Of a stretch of DNA of 64,000 nucleotides, positions 63,525 to 64,000 are shown in pieces; positions within the stretch are counted from its first letter, which is position 1; every line of letters starts with the position of its first letter. Under the pieces are notes generated by a model. It was not told the origin of the DNA, searched no databases, and saw nothing but the letters and a program-made list of their open reading frames with translations. Source of the stretch: JAJCYK01 sp965224285 (GTDB lineage: Bacteria > Bacteroidota > Bacteroidia > Cytophagales > Cyclobacteriaceae); contig OZ245043.1 in assembly GCA_965224285.1 (NCBI GenBank), positions 1,736,001 through 1,800,000 of the forward strand, given 5' to 3'. The position numbers and the translations under genes were made by a program.

Positions 63525-64000
63525 ATGCAAAATAACAGCCAAATGATACGCAAAACCTTATTATTCATATTAATCCCTGCAATTGCCTTTGGGTTAACGT
63601 TGGTTTTAGGCGGCAGCAAACGGCAAGCGCCTAAGCGAATTCTGATTTATACCAAAAATGGCGAAGGGTATGTTCATGATAATATTCCCCACAGCACCGC
63701 CGTAATAACCAGGATTGCTACTGAAAATGGATTTCTGGTAGATGCATCCGAGGACCCATCGGTAATGAACGAGGAGAGCTTAAAACAGTACCATGCTCTG
63801 GTATTTTCCAATACCAACAATGAAACATTTGATAATGACCAACAAAGGCTGGCTTTCCAACGCTATATTCAGGCAGGTGGAAGATTCGTAAGTATTCATT
63901 CCGCCTGCGGCTCGGAAAGAGAATGGCCCTGGTTTTGGAAGAACCTTGGTGGTAAGTTTTTCAGGCATGCACCGGGCGGTCAGACTTTTGATATCAAGGT
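63525..64000 (+). CDS. ThuA-domain protein, 3' end cut by window
   Basis: From the ATG at 63525 (or 63543) the frame stays open to the window end, about 158 codons. It encodes a signal peptide (LLFILIPAIAFGLTLVLGG) and the start of a ThuA-like fold: RILIYTKNGEGYVHDNIPHS, NGFLVDASEDPSVMNEESLK, FVSIHSACGSEREWPWFWKN, LGGKFFRHAP. The family is a glutamine-amidotransferase-like fold found with sugar oxidoreductases. It is divergent from the DUF6807-Idh operon and likely shares its regulation. Confidence 0.85.
   Translation, partial: MQNNSQMIRKTLLFILIPAIAFGLTLVLGGSKRQAPKRILIYTKNGEGYVHDNIPHSTAVITRIATENGFLVDASEDPSVMNEESLKQYHALVFSNTNNETFDNDQQRLAFQRYIQAGGRFVSIHSACGSEREWPWFWKNLGGKFFRHAPGGQTFDIK

Overview
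The window looks like a chromosome segment of a Bacteroidota bacterium, most likely a free-living Cytophagales-type organism. The clues are FtsX-like permeases with a permease-prefix domain paired with PadR regulators, a two-component-propeller/cyclase fusion, Gfo/Idh/MocA-DUF6807-ThuA sugar genes, IS21 remnants, TAnnTTTG-type promoter boxes, and Bacteroidota-style relaxase and integrase genes. Genus cannot be set from the sequence alone.

Region 1, about 1-24.3 kb, is an accessory island, best read as the right-hand part of an integrative mobilizable element. It holds small helix-turn-helix genes, a four-gene cluster of secreted and membrane proteins with an HExxH protein, and a mobilization operon (MobC, relaxase, a coiled-coil membrane protein, a small membrane protein). 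Then come an oriT-like inverted-repeat region, a RadC-family gene, a roughly 600-base structured non-coding module, an AIPR-like gene and an SSB. The main cargo is a type I restriction-modification operon (half-S, HsdM, HsdS, HsdR and a YgjP-type metallopeptidase) in which a 1245-residue SEC-C / PD-(D/E)xK-like protein sits between hsdS and hsdR. An HNH nuclease and a tyrosine recombinase follow. The element ends at 24273 in the 3' part of a tRNA-Met(CAU) gene, the attR scar. The matching left end with the intact tRNA lies outside the window.

Region 2, about 24.3-34.2 kb, looks like an older, decaying element plus its scar. It has a two-gene operon of unknown (possibly defensive) function, a second diverged copy of the oriT-like site and of the structured module, and an AbiEii-like nucleotidyltransferase toxin locus with a broken toxin. 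A complete FtsX permease, a ghost of a tyrosine recombinase, and a collapsed sialic-acid locus follow (3' end of a sialate O-acetylesterase, an intact exo-sialidase, a truncated SGNH hydrolase).

Region 3, about 34.2-64 kb, is more ordinary chromosome. It holds an S41 peptidase and a six-gene catabolic-looking operon (SUMF1-like, Gfo/Idh with a frameshift, amidohydrolase, DHDPS-like, SDR-like, GNAT). Next are a frameshifted orphan HigA, a PadR/FtsX pair, two class III adenylate cyclases of different architecture, a DUF748 protein, a methyltransferase, an Hpt/receiver pair and a NamZ-type DUF1343 protein. The window closes with a sugar-processing cluster of two Gfo/Idh proteins and DUF6807, divergent from a ThuA gene cut by the window end.

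The most notable signal is the pair of long, same-orientation non-coding modules at 8197-8804 and 26932-27547. Both copies keep the same set of helices, several of them by compensatory base changes. Each lies downstream of an oriT-like hairpin and immediately upstream of defence-type cargo. I do not recognise the family.
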